From positions 1 to 13,707 of the forward strand of contig JANYFI010000781.1 of NCBI GenBank assembly GCA_025362765.1: a DNA stretch of 13,707 bases, given 5' to 3'. The position numbers and the translations under genes were made by a program. The stretch comes from Ferruginibacter sp. (GTDB lineage: Bacteria > Bacteroidota > Bacteroidia > Chitinophagales > Chitinophagaceae). Under the pieces are notes generated by a model. It ran no database searches and was not told where the DNA came from. It saw nothing but the letters and a program-made list of their open reading frames with translations. Numbering within the stretch: the stretch's first letter is position 1; each line of letters opens with the position of its first letter. Below, one piece after another: positions 1 to 7,439 of the stretch.

Positions 1-133
1 ACGAGCAAAGCCCAATAATGAAATACTGTTGAAGCGTGCGACGCCAATGAAGCCAAATAGTAATTCATAGCCGGGTAAAAAAGCAACTAACAATAATCAG
101 CCCTTTCAAAAAAATAACAGGCCTCAAATTACC

Positions 134-149
134 CTCCGCCACGGCGGAG
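134..149 (-). terminator. GC-rich hairpin just after the DUF1501 gene
   Basis: Seven-base arms ctccgcc (134-140) and ggcggag (143-149) are perfect inverted repeats separated by two bases. They begin 7 nt past the DUF1501 stop codon in the direction of transcription. A run of seven T residues appears only about 20 nt further on (minus-strand sense), so this is not a canonical intrinsic terminator. It may end the message, protect its 3' end, or belong to the same small palindrome family as the one at 3949-3968, whose outer bases it shares. Confidence 0.35.
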
Positions 150-156
150 ACGGAGA

Positions 157-1605
157 CTATGCCACAATCCCCTTTACCACAGTACCCGCTACATCTGTTA
201 GCCTGTATCTTCTGCCCAAATGTTTAAAAGTGAGCTTCTCATGGTCAATGCCCATGAGGTGTAACACCGTTGCATGAAAGTCATTTATATGCACCGGATC
301 TTTGATGATATTGTACCCAAACTCATCTGTTTCACCATACACGCCCGGCTTTACACCGCCGCCCGCCATCCAGATGGTAAAGCACCTGGGATGATGATCG
401 CGGCCATAATTTGTTCTTTCCAATTTACCCTGGCAATAATTGGTTCTGCCAAATTCGCCACCCCAGATTACCAGTGTTTCGTCAAGGAGCCCCCGTTGCT
501 TTAAATCGGTAATTAATGCCGCTGACGCCTGATCGGTATCCATACATTGGCCCTTGATTTCGTTGGGCAAACCACCATGGCTATCCCAGCCCTGGTGGTA
601 CAATTGTACAAAGCGAACGCCGCTTTCTGATAATTTTCTTGCGAGTAAACAGTTGGCGGCATACGTGCCTGGTATCAGGCAATCGGGCCCGTATAATTTT
701 ACAATATCTTCAGGCTCTTTGCTAAGGTCAGTAATTTCAGGCACCGCAGTTTGCATACGGTAGGCCATTTCGTATTGTTGTATTTTGGCATTAATCTCGG
801 GGTCACCAGACTCCTGGAAGGTTTGCGCATTCAGTTCTTCCAGCTTATCCAGCATCTTTCGTCTGTCTGCCTTATTAATGCTTTCCGGATTATTAAGGTA
901 CAACACCGGGTTATCGCCGCTACTGAATTGCACGCCCTGGTGAATGGAATCTAAAAATCCATTGCTCCATAATTTTGAATATACCCCTTGTCCGTTGCCC
1001 TTACCCTTGGATAACAATACACAAAATGCAGGCAGGTTTTTATTTTCGCTGCCCAGCCCGTAACTGAGCCAGGACCCCATGCTGGGGCGGTTACCCACCT
1101 GGGCTCCCGTTTGAAAAAACGTTAAAGCAGGATCGTGATTGATGGCCTCTGTATGCATGCTTTTTACGAAGCATAAATCATCGACCACTTTGGAGGTGTA
1201 CGGCAGCAATTCACTGATCCAGGCTTTGGCTTCGCCATACTGGTTGAATTTAAAAGCGGTACCCGCCAGTGGAAATTTTTTCTGATCGGCCGTCATGCCT
1301 GTTAATCGCTGGCCCATTCGGATAGACGGCGGCAAATCCTGGCCAAACATATCTATCAGCTTGGGTTTATAATCAAATAAATCCAGTTGCGACGGCGCAC
1401 CGTTTTGAAAAAGATAAATAATTCTTTTAGCCTTTGGCGCGAATTGCGGCAAACCCGACAACAACATTTCTTCATCGCTTTTGGCGCCGAATAAATCAGG
1501 TATTAGCAGACTACCCAATGCCACACTTCCTATACCGAGACTTAGCTTTGAAAGGAACTTTCGCCGGTTGATGCCCAGCCCGTGTTCCAGGATTTGATTT
1601 TGCAT
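157..1605 (-). CDS. DUF1501 family protein (sulfatase/alkaline-phosphatase-like fold), Tat-exported
   Basis: This 482-residue protein has the full length expected of DUF1501. The N-terminus carries a twin-arginine signal (RRKFL at 14-18, then a hydrophobic stretch to about 36), so it is probably exported folded. Family landmarks are GAPSQLDLFD (69-78), MHTEAINHDP (150-159), WDSHGG (340-345), GGEFGR (382-387), GRDHHP (401-406) and HINDFHATVLHLMGID (439-454). The Asp/His clusters sit where alkaline-phosphatase-superfamily proteins bind metals, and Ser72 lies in the GGPS-type motif near the usual nucleophile position. The ATG lies two bases beyond the stop of the upstream cytochrome gene, which implies translational coupling. 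DUF1501 genes habitually accompany PSCyt/DUF1553 genes, especially in Planctomycetes. The substrate is unknown, and hydrolase activity is inferred from fold only. Confidence 0.9.
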   Translation of the reverse strand: MQNQILEHGLGINRRKFLSKLSLGIGSVALGSLLIPDLFGAKSDEEMLLSGLPQFAPKAKRIIYLFQNGAPSQLDLFDYKPKLIDMFGQDLPPSIRMGQRLTGMTADQKKFPLAGTAFKFNQYGEAKAWISELLPYTSKVVDDLCFVKSMHTEAINHDPALTFFQTGAQVGNRPSMGSWLSYGLGSENKNLPAFCVLLSKGKGNGQGVYSKLWSNGFLDSIHQGVQFSSGDNPVLYLNNPESINKADRRKMLDKLEELNAQTFQESGDPEINAKIQQYEMAYRMQTAVPEITDLSKEPEDIVKLYGPDCLIPGTYAANCLLARKLSESGVRFVQLYHQGWDSHGGLPNEIKGQCMDTDQASAALITDLKQRGLLDETLVIWGGEFGRTNYCQGKLERTNYGRDHHPRCFTIWMAGGGVKPGVYGETDEFGYNIIKDPVHINDFHATVLHLMGIDHEKLTFKHLGRRYRLTDVAGTVVKGIVA

Positions 1606-1607
1606 AA

Positions 1608-3929
1608 TTATGTTTTTACGATGGCCTCCTCCATATTGTACAGCATACTAATAGTTTTCATTAGTGCCGCGGTATTGTTAACATCCACCTTTTTATCTGC
1701 CGGATATTCACCAACGTTCAGGGTTGCCGAAGCATCCAGTTGCTTTTGTTGAAATTGTTTTAACTGGTCGTCGAAATATGCTTTTAAAATACCGGCTTCT
1801 TTGTCGCTGGCCCTGCGGCAAAGAATGCGACGGAAAGCTTTTTTTATTTTATCGTCTGCCGACGATTTTTCTTCCATCAGTGTTTCAGCAAATACCCTCG
1901 AAGCTTCCAGTACAGTCGGATCGTTCATCATCATTAATGCCTGCAATGGCGTATTGGTTTGCGTACGTTTTACTTCGCATTGGTCGCGGTTACTGGCGTC
2001 AAACAATATCATGCTGGGGGGAGGTACAGTTAATTTTATAAAGGTGTACATGCCCCGCCGGTACAGTGCTTCGCCTTTATCCTGTTTGTAAGTAGCAAGC
2101 ACGCCCCTGCCTGAACTTGCCATCTCCCAAAGCCCTTTTGTCTGGTAAGGTTTTACACTTGGTCCGCCAATGGTTGGCACCAGCAGGCCGCTGCTGGCCA
2201 GCACAATGTCTCTTACACCTTCTGCCTTTGCCCTAAGGCGGGGTGCCCGGCTAAGCCAGATATTTTCAGGATCCTTTTTATAGTTTTCTTCTTTTACCTT
2301 AGAAGATTGCCTGTAGGTGCCGGATAGTACAATTTGCTTTACCAGCCTTTTTACATCCCAACCATGTTCCATAAAATCTACCGACAACCAATCGAGCAAT
2401 TCCGGGTGTGTGGGCAGTTCGCCCTGCATGCCAAAGTCACCAGATGTTTTTACAATACCCCGGCCAAATATTTCCTGCCAGAGATGATTTACAAAAACCC
2501 TTGCGGTAAGTGGATTGGCGGTATTAACGGTCCATTCAGCCAGGCCCAACCTGTTGCGGGGCAGAGAAGTTGTGTCAAAAGGCATTACTGCTTTTATTGT
2601 TGATGGTAACACTTCCGTAGTTGGCTGATCATAGACACCCCGGTTGAGTATAAAAGTTTTTCGCATGGTATCCCGCTCCCCCATCACAGAAATCATCATG
2701 GAGCCCGTATCTTTTTTATTGATAAAGGTTAACACATGTCTTGCCTCCGAATCGGAGATATTTAGGATAGGATTTTTTGCGGGCTTCGACTGACCTACGT
2801 CGCCTTCATATCCTACCTCTTTGGTGTTATTAAAAAAAGCAAACATCTGGTAGTATTCTTTCTGCGAAATCGGATCGTACTTATGGTCATGGCATTGGGC
2901 GCATTCAGCCGTCAAGCCTAATATACCTTTGGTATAAGTTTTTGTTTTATCCAGTATATAACTGATGCGGTATTCTTCGGGCACCACGCCACCTTCTTCC
3001 GTGTATTTATGGTTGCGGAAAAATGCGGTGGCCAACACTTGTTCCTTAGTAGCGTTGGGAAGTATATCGCCTGCAATTTGCCATGTAAGAAACGTATTGT
3101 ACGGCATGTTTTTATTGAAGGCGTAAATTACCCAATCCCTCCAGGCCCACTGTGTTCTTATATTATCATCCTGGTAACCGTAACTATCAGCATAGCGTGC
3201 TATATCCAGCCATTGCACCGCCATCTTTTCTCCATAAGCAGGGCGGCTCAATAAAGTATCTACCAATGTTTCGTAGGCATTGGTATTTTTATCCGCCATA
3301 AAATCATCCATCATTTTATCTGTTGGCGGCAAACCGGTTAAATCCAGTGACACTCTTTTTAACAAGCGTTCTTTATCCCCTTCTTCATTCATAGAAAGAC
3401 CCGCCTGTTCCTGTTTGGCAATAATAAAATTGTCAATTTCATTCCTGGCTAAGGCCTTGTTTTTTATTTCAGGCAAAGGCGCTTTAACCGGCTTTACAAA
3501 AGCCCAGTGCGGCTCGTACTTTGCACCCTGGCTGATCCATTTTTTAAACAAGGCAATTTCATGTGCGGATAAAACGCCCAGGTGAGAGGATGGTGTCGGC
3601 ATCTGGTAACCGGTATCTATAGAAGAAATTCTTTTGTATACTTCCGACTCATCCGGCTTAAAGGGAACAAATGCAAAAGCGCCCTTGGTTTCTTTTAATG
3701 GTGCAAAAGCGGAGTCGGGAATATCAAGCCTTAAACCGGCTTCTCTTTTATTTGCATCCGGACCATGGCATTTAAAACACTTGTCGGATAAGATGGGCCT
3801 GATGTGAAAATTGTAGCTCACTTTTTCCGGCATCACCAAGGCGGTGTTACTGTTATTGTTCATGCAGGCAAGCCAGCCACAAACTGTAGCCATCAACAAA
3901 AACAATACTAATAATAATTTTAATTTCAT
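1608..3929 (-). CDS. Planctomycete-type cytochrome protein: PSCyt1 - DUF1549 (PSCyt2) - DUF1553 (PSD1)
   Basis: I chose the start at 3929 (773 aa). It opens a hydrophobic signal (MKLKLLLVLFLLM) ending in WLAC, an imperfect lipobox, whereas an upstream in-frame ATG at 3992 only adds charged residues encoded by a tandem repeat. Domains in order (773-aa numbering): a PSCyt1 haem domain with CFKCH at 51-55 and a candidate axial Met at about 110 (YQMP). Next is DUF1549, about 160-370, with RVSLDLTGLPPT at 192-203 and a second CxxCH (CAQCH) at 343-347. DUF1553 follows, about 459-740, starting RLGLAEW and containing the NPLTARVFVNHLW segment. Two possible c-type haems and an exported location point to extracytoplasmic redox chemistry, but the reaction is not established. 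The gene is followed at once by its usual DUF1501 partner (2-bp gap). The preceding GH92 gene ends 153 bp upstream, so co-transcription with the glycosidases is possible but not shown. Confidence 0.9.
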   Translation of the reverse strand: MKLKLLLVLFLLMATVCGWLACMNNNSNTALVMPEKVSYNFHIRPILSDKCFKCHGPDANKREAGLRLDIPDSAFAPLKETKGAFAFVPFKPDESEVYKRISSIDTGYQMPTPSSHLGVLSAHEIALFKKWISQGAKYEPHWAFVKPVKAPLPEIKNKALARNEIDNFIIAKQEQAGLSMNEEGDKERLLKRVSLDLTGLPPTDKMMDDFMADKNTNAYETLVDTLLSRPAYGEKMAVQWLDIARYADSYGYQDDNIRTQWAWRDWVIYAFNKNMPYNTFLTWQIAGDILPNATKEQVLATAFFRNHKYTEEGGVVPEEYRISYILDKTKTYTKGILGLTAECAQCHDHKYDPISQKEYYQMFAFFNNTKEVGYEGDVGQSKPAKNPILNISDSEARHVLTFINKKDTGSMMISVMGERDTMRKTFILNRGVYDQPTTEVLPSTIKAVMPFDTTSLPRNRLGLAEWTVNTANPLTARVFVNHLWQEIFGRGIVKTSGDFGMQGELPTHPELLDWLSVDFMEHGWDVKRLVKQIVLSGTYRQSSKVKEENYKKDPENIWLSRAPRLRAKAEGVRDIVLASSGLLVPTIGGPSVKPYQTKGLWEMASSGRGVLATYKQDKGEALYRRGMYTFIKLTVPPPSMILFDASNRDQCEVKRTQTNTPLQALMMMNDPTVLEASRVFAETLMEEKSSADDKIKKAFRRILCRRASDKEAGILKAYFDDQLKQFQQKQLDASATLNVGEYPADKKVDVNNTAALMKTISMLYNMEEAIVKT

Positions 3930-3948
3930 ATAGCTTCTTTTAATTTCC

Positions 3949-3968
3949 CTCCGCTCTAAAGAGCGGAG
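3949..3968. repeat. 20-bp perfect palindrome in the leader of the cytochrome gene
   Basis: Arms ctccgctct (3949-3957) and agagcggag (3960-3968) are perfect inverted repeats around two A residues. The palindrome ends about 20 bp upstream of the chosen ATG (3929), inside the probable 5' untranslated leader. It could form a stem that affects translation, be an operator, or be a REP-like element. Its outer bases (cCCTCCGC...GCGGAG) are shared with the hairpin at 134-149 at the other end of the two-gene unit. Confidence 0.55.
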
Positions 3969-4001
3969 CAATTCAGCGGAGCAATTCAACAAAGCAATTC
4001 A
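3963..4001. repeat. Three tandem 13-bp units upstream of the cytochrome gene
   Basis: Two exact copies of gcggagcaattca (3963-3975 and 3976-3988) are followed by a diverged third copy, acaaagcaattca (3989-4001), which differs only in its first four bases. The first unit overlaps the right arm of the adjacent palindrome. The array sits between the GH92 stop codon and the cytochrome start. Nearby, weak matches to the Bacteroidota -7 element (TTAGTTTG and TTGCTTTG on the minus strand) leave the promoter position unclear. Confidence 0.7.
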
Positions 4002-4082
4002 TTACATTCATTACAAGACAACCAGATTACAACAAACTAACACCAGGCATTTCAACAAATTCATTCCTCCCAGCCAATGTAT

Positions 4083-6404
4083 CTAAGGATGCGCATTCTT
4101 ACTCATAGAATAAGGCGCATCTTCGTCTTCTATGCCGCGCTGTTTATTGGGCAATGGCCCCATCGAAAACTGCAGTGTTCCTCCTTTTAGCAGATCAAAA
4201 TGGTTTAGCCAGTTTTGATCAACTACTTTTCCGTTTAACTTCAGTTTTTGCACATACAAATTTTTATCGCTGTTGGCGGGTGCGCTGATCTGCAATTGCC
4301 GTCCATTTTCAAATTTGATGGTAAAGTTTTTAAACAAAGGCGCTCCCAATACATATTGATCGGTGCCTGGACAAACCGGATAAAAACCCATTGCCGAAAA
4401 AACGTACCAGGCAGAGCTTTGACCATTGTCTTCATCGCCGCAATAGCCGTCTGGTGTTGGTTTATAGAGTTTGTTTAACGACTCTCTGATCCAGTATTGT
4501 GTTTTCCAGGGTTGGCCTGCATAGTTGTATAAATAGATAAAATGCTGTATGGGCTGGTTGCCATGTGCATATTGCCCCATATTCATAACCTGCATTTCCC
4601 TTATTTCGTGAATCGTAAAACCATAATAGCTGTCGTCAAAAACCGGCGGCATTACAAAAACAGAATCCAGCATACCGAGGAATTTTTCCTTGCCACCCAT
4701 CAGCTTTTTCAAAGCCGCAATATCATGAAAAACGCCCCAGCTATAATGCCAGCTATTTCCTTCAGTAAAAGCATCGCCCCACTTAAATGGATTGAATGGT
4801 GTTTCAAAAGAACCATCCTTGTTTTTTCCCCGCATCAGGTTGTGTTCAGTATCGAAAAGGTACTTAAAATTCTGGCTTCTCTTTGCAAATAAATCAATTT
4901 CTTTTTGCGGACGATGCAACGCTTTTGCCAACTGATAAATACTAAAATCATCAAATGCGTATTCAAGTGTGCGTGCGGCGTTTTCGTTTATTTTTACGTC
5001 GTAGGGAACATACCCCAGTTCGTTATAATACTTAACGCCTGTGCGGCCTGTACCCATCGGACCTTCATTTTCGGCACCATGTAAAAGTGCTTCGTATAAT
5101 TTGTTGATATCGTATCCCCGCAACCCTTTCATGTAAGCATCCGCTACAATGGACGCTGAATTATTACCCACCATCACATTGCGATAACCGGGGCTTGACC
5201 ATTCGGGCAAAAATCCGCCTTCCTTATAACTGTTAATCAGCCCTTCCTGCATTTCTTTATTTACAGAAGGAAACACTAAATTTAAAAATGGATACAGTGC
5301 ACGAAAGGTATCCCAGAAACCAGTACCTGCATACAAATACCCCGGCAATACGCTACCGTTGTAAGGACTATAATGAATGGTCTTTCCCGAAGCATCCACT
5401 TCATATTGCTTTTGAGGAAATTGCATGGTGCGGTAAAGACAGCTATAAAAAGTCCTGGTTTGATCCACAGTACCGCCATCCGCCAATAACCTGCCCATAT
5501 ATTTATTCCAAACCGCTTTGGCTTTTTGTTCTGTAGCATCGAAAGAATCAGTGGCCAGTTCCTGTTGCAGGTTTTGTTCCGCCTGTTGAAAACTGATAAA
5601 AGAAGAAGCTACTTTTACATTTATTTTTTCTCCCCTGGCTGTTTTAAAACCAATTACCGCACCAGCATGATTCGCTGTTAATTCCAATGAATCTTTTAGC
5701 AGCAATCCATCCCGCCAGGTTTGTGCTGTTGAAAATGGTTTATCAAACAGCAACACAAAATAGTTTTTAAAATTGGCTGGTACGCCGCCGCTGTTGCGGG
5801 TTGTGTAGCCAATAATCTTTTTTTGATCAGGCAATATTTTAATGTAAGAACCTTTATCAAAAGCATCTATTACCATGAATGCACTGTCAGTTTCAGGGTA
5901 AGTAAACCGAAATTGTGCCGCTCTTTCTGTTGGCGTAATTTCCGCGGTTACATCCGCATCCGCCAGGTAAACACTGTAATAGTAAGGTTTGGCAATTTCT
6001 GTTTTATGCGTGAACCAGCTGGCCCGGTCATTTTGTGTAAATTTCAATTTCCCGGTAACAGGCATGATAGAAAACTGGCCGTAATCGTTCATCCACGGCG
6101 ACGGCTGATGCGTTTGTTTAAAGCCCCGGATTTTATCTGCGTGGTAAGTGTATTGCCAGCCATCGCCCATTACACCAGTTTGCGGCACCCAATAATTCAT
6201 ACCCCATGGAACGGAGATAGCCGGATAGGTATTTCCGTTGGAAAGATCGGGTTTGGAGTCTGTGCCCATTAAGGGATTTACCCAATCTACGGGGTCAGTT
6301 ATTTTTGTTACCACCTGGGCAATTGCAGCTCCACCAATAAAGCTGTAACAAATAATAAGTACTGCTTTTTTTAAATTAATTCTATTTTTTTTGATAGTAC
6401 CCAC
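4083..6404 (-). CDS. GH92 exo-alpha-mannosidase, predicted alpha-1,2-specific
   Basis: This is a 773-residue calcium-dependent, inverting exo-mannosidase of family GH92. The start is GTG; an in-frame stop lies four codons upstream and no nearby ATG offers an alternative. An N-terminal signal peptide ends near AIAQ (27-30). The mature protein opens with VNPLMGT and includes GFKQTH and NDYGQF of the N-terminal beta-sandwich, then the (alpha/alpha)6 catalytic domain. Candidate catalytic acid is Glu548 in EGNSWHY, base region Asp657/Asp659 in GDEDNGQ. His599-Glu600 match the pair that contacts the +1 mannose in alpha-1,2 enzymes. The spacing between these sites equals what I recall for Bacteroides BT3990 (533, 584/585, 642/644), a constant offset of 15, so all key residues look intact. 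It lies 81 bp downstream of the GH16 gene. Likely role: trimming alpha-1,2-mannose from mannan or high-mannose N-glycans in the periplasm or at the surface. Confidence 0.93.
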   Translation of the reverse strand: MGTIKKNRINLKKAVLIICYSFIGGAAIAQVVTKITDPVDWVNPLMGTDSKPDLSNGNTYPAISVPWGMNYWVPQTGVMGDGWQYTYHADKIRGFKQTHQPSPWMNDYGQFSIMPVTGKLKFTQNDRASWFTHKTEIAKPYYYSVYLADADVTAEITPTERAAQFRFTYPETDSAFMVIDAFDKGSYIKILPDQKKIIGYTTRNSGGVPANFKNYFVLLFDKPFSTAQTWRDGLLLKDSLELTANHAGAVIGFKTARGEKINVKVASSFISFQQAEQNLQQELATDSFDATEQKAKAVWNKYMGRLLADGGTVDQTRTFYSCLYRTMQFPQKQYEVDASGKTIHYSPYNGSVLPGYLYAGTGFWDTFRALYPFLNLVFPSVNKEMQEGLINSYKEGGFLPEWSSPGYRNVMVGNNSASIVADAYMKGLRGYDINKLYEALLHGAENEGPMGTGRTGVKYYNELGYVPYDVKINENAARTLEYAFDDFSIYQLAKALHRPQKEIDLFAKRSQNFKYLFDTEHNLMRGKNKDGSFETPFNPFKWGDAFTEGNSWHYSWGVFHDIAALKKLMGGKEKFLGMLDSVFVMPPVFDDSYYGFTIHEIREMQVMNMGQYAHGNQPIQHFIYLYNYAGQPWKTQYWIRESLNKLYKPTPDGYCGDEDNGQSSAWYVFSAMGFYPVCPGTDQYVLGAPLFKNFTIKFENGRQLQISAPANSDKNLYVQKLKLNGKVVDQNWLNHFDLLKGGTLQFSMGPLPNKQRGIEDEDAPYSMSKNAHP

Positions 6405-6485
6405 CTGGTCTTTTTACTTGACTAATAATTCAAAAAGATTGTTTCCTGCTTATTATTGTTTCTATTATCACTTTAATGAAAAGAA

Positions 6486-7349
6486 TTATTTTCCTTTTTT
6501 ATGTAGCTTTGCATATACCCTTACATAATCCACTATAAATTTTTGTGGTAAAACCCCATCGGCTATCGGGCCCGGCCATTCGGCACCCATGGCCATATTC
6601 AGCAATAAATAAAATGGTTTACGAAATGGATTGTTACTTCCTTTTCCGGCGGAGTCGATGATAAAATGATGATAGGGTTTATCATCCAGGTAAATATCCA
6701 TCGCATCTTCCGTCCACTCCAATGCATACACATGAAAATCATTCAGCAGCGTTGCATCGGTTGTTTTGCTTCCGCTGGAGCGATGCCCGTTTTTTGCAGT
6801 TGAATCAGCAAAATGTATGGTACCATAAATATCCTGCGAATGATTGCCTATAAATTCCATGATATCAATTTCGCCACAAGCCGGCCATCCAAGCTGATTA
6901 TGGTCAACACCCAGCATCCAGATCGCCGGCCACATACCGCCGCCATGCGGCAATTTTGCCCTTATTTCTATTCGTCCGTATTGTATATCTATTTTACCAT
7001 TGGTGTTAATGCTTGCAGAAGTATATTGAGCCAGTGAGTCTTTGGCTCGCCAATCTGTTGAGCCTTTTTGATAATCAGCATTCCGGAAAAATTCTTTTTT
7101 ACCTGTAATGGTAAGCACACCATTTTGTACCCATGCATTCTCCTTTCTGCCATTGGTATAATATTGCTGCTCCTGGTTGCGCACATGCCCGTTTTCATAA
7201 CTCCACTTGTTGGCATTTGGTAAGCCTTTGTAATTAAATTCCTCGTGCCAGGTTAGTTTCCACCCTTTCAATTTTTGTGCGGCCGCAGTAGAAACTATTG
7301 CACAAAAAAAGGTTGAAATAAAAATTATTATATACTTTTTATTTTTCAT
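6486..7349 (-). CDS. GH16 endo-beta-glucanase (laminarinase-like), secreted
   Basis: I place the start at 7349 (287 aa). The Met there opens a clean signal peptide (KNKKYIIIFISTFFCAIVS, cleaved near TAAAQ). The upstream in-frame ATG at 7379 overlaps the predicted promoter, so it would lie at or before the transcription start. The mature region is a single GH16 jelly-roll without extra modules: WHEEFNY near the start, YGRIEIRAKLP, then WPAIWMLG. The catalytic segment GEIDIMEFIG has nucleophile Glu160, Asp162 and acid/base Glu165. TIHF and YALEW follow. The ExDxxE motif with an extra Met is the beta-bulge form typical of beta-1,3(4)-glucanases rather than the ExDxE form of kappa-carrageenase-like or lichenase groups. 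The likely substrate is laminarin or fungal beta-1,3-glucan; exact specificity is inferred. It is the only endo-acting enzyme in the cluster. Confidence 0.9.
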   Translation of the reverse strand: MKNKKYIIIFISTFFCAIVSTAAAQKLKGWKLTWHEEFNYKGLPNANKWSYENGHVRNQEQQYYTNGRKENAWVQNGVLTITGKKEFFRNADYQKGSTDWRAKDSLAQYTSASINTNGKIDIQYGRIEIRAKLPHGGGMWPAIWMLGVDHNQLGWPACGEIDIMEFIGNHSQDIYGTIHFADSTAKNGHRSSGSKTTDATLLNDFHVYALEWTEDAMDIYLDDKPYHHFIIDSAGKGSNNPFRKPFYLLLNMAMGAEWPGPIADGVLPQKFIVDYVRVYAKLHKKGK

Positions 7350-7370
7350 TAAGATAAAATTACAGCCATA

Positions 7371-7401
7371 CAAAAGCAACTACACGAATTAAATAATCAA
7401 A
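7371..7401 (-). promoter_or_regulatory. Bacteroidota-type promoter upstream of the GH16 gene
   Basis: On the minus strand a TTTG (7401-7398) is separated by exactly 19 bases from TGCTTTTG (7378-7371). The Bacteroidota sigma consensus is TTTG, about 19 bp, TAnnTTTG, so the -7 box matches at all but one specified base. Transcription would begin near 7365 and give a leader of roughly 15-20 nt before the ATG at 7349, which supports that start over 7379. This implies that GH16, and perhaps GH92 behind it, can be transcribed apart from the genes upstream. Confidence 0.45.
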
Positions 7402-7439
7402 TGGCAAAAATCTATTCTTTATTTTATCATTAACAGAGC

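Noticed and set aside
3930..3992. Upstream ATG for the cytochrome gene (21 extra residues)
   Set aside because: The extension is encoded by the 13-bp repeats and the palindrome and precedes a standard signal peptide.
3963..4001. CRISPR array
   Set aside because: The 13-bp units are directly adjacent with no spacers, and no cas gene is present.
7350..7379. Upstream ATG for GH16 (10 extra residues)
   Set aside because: It lies within the predicted promoter -7 region and adds no recognisable sequence before the signal peptide.
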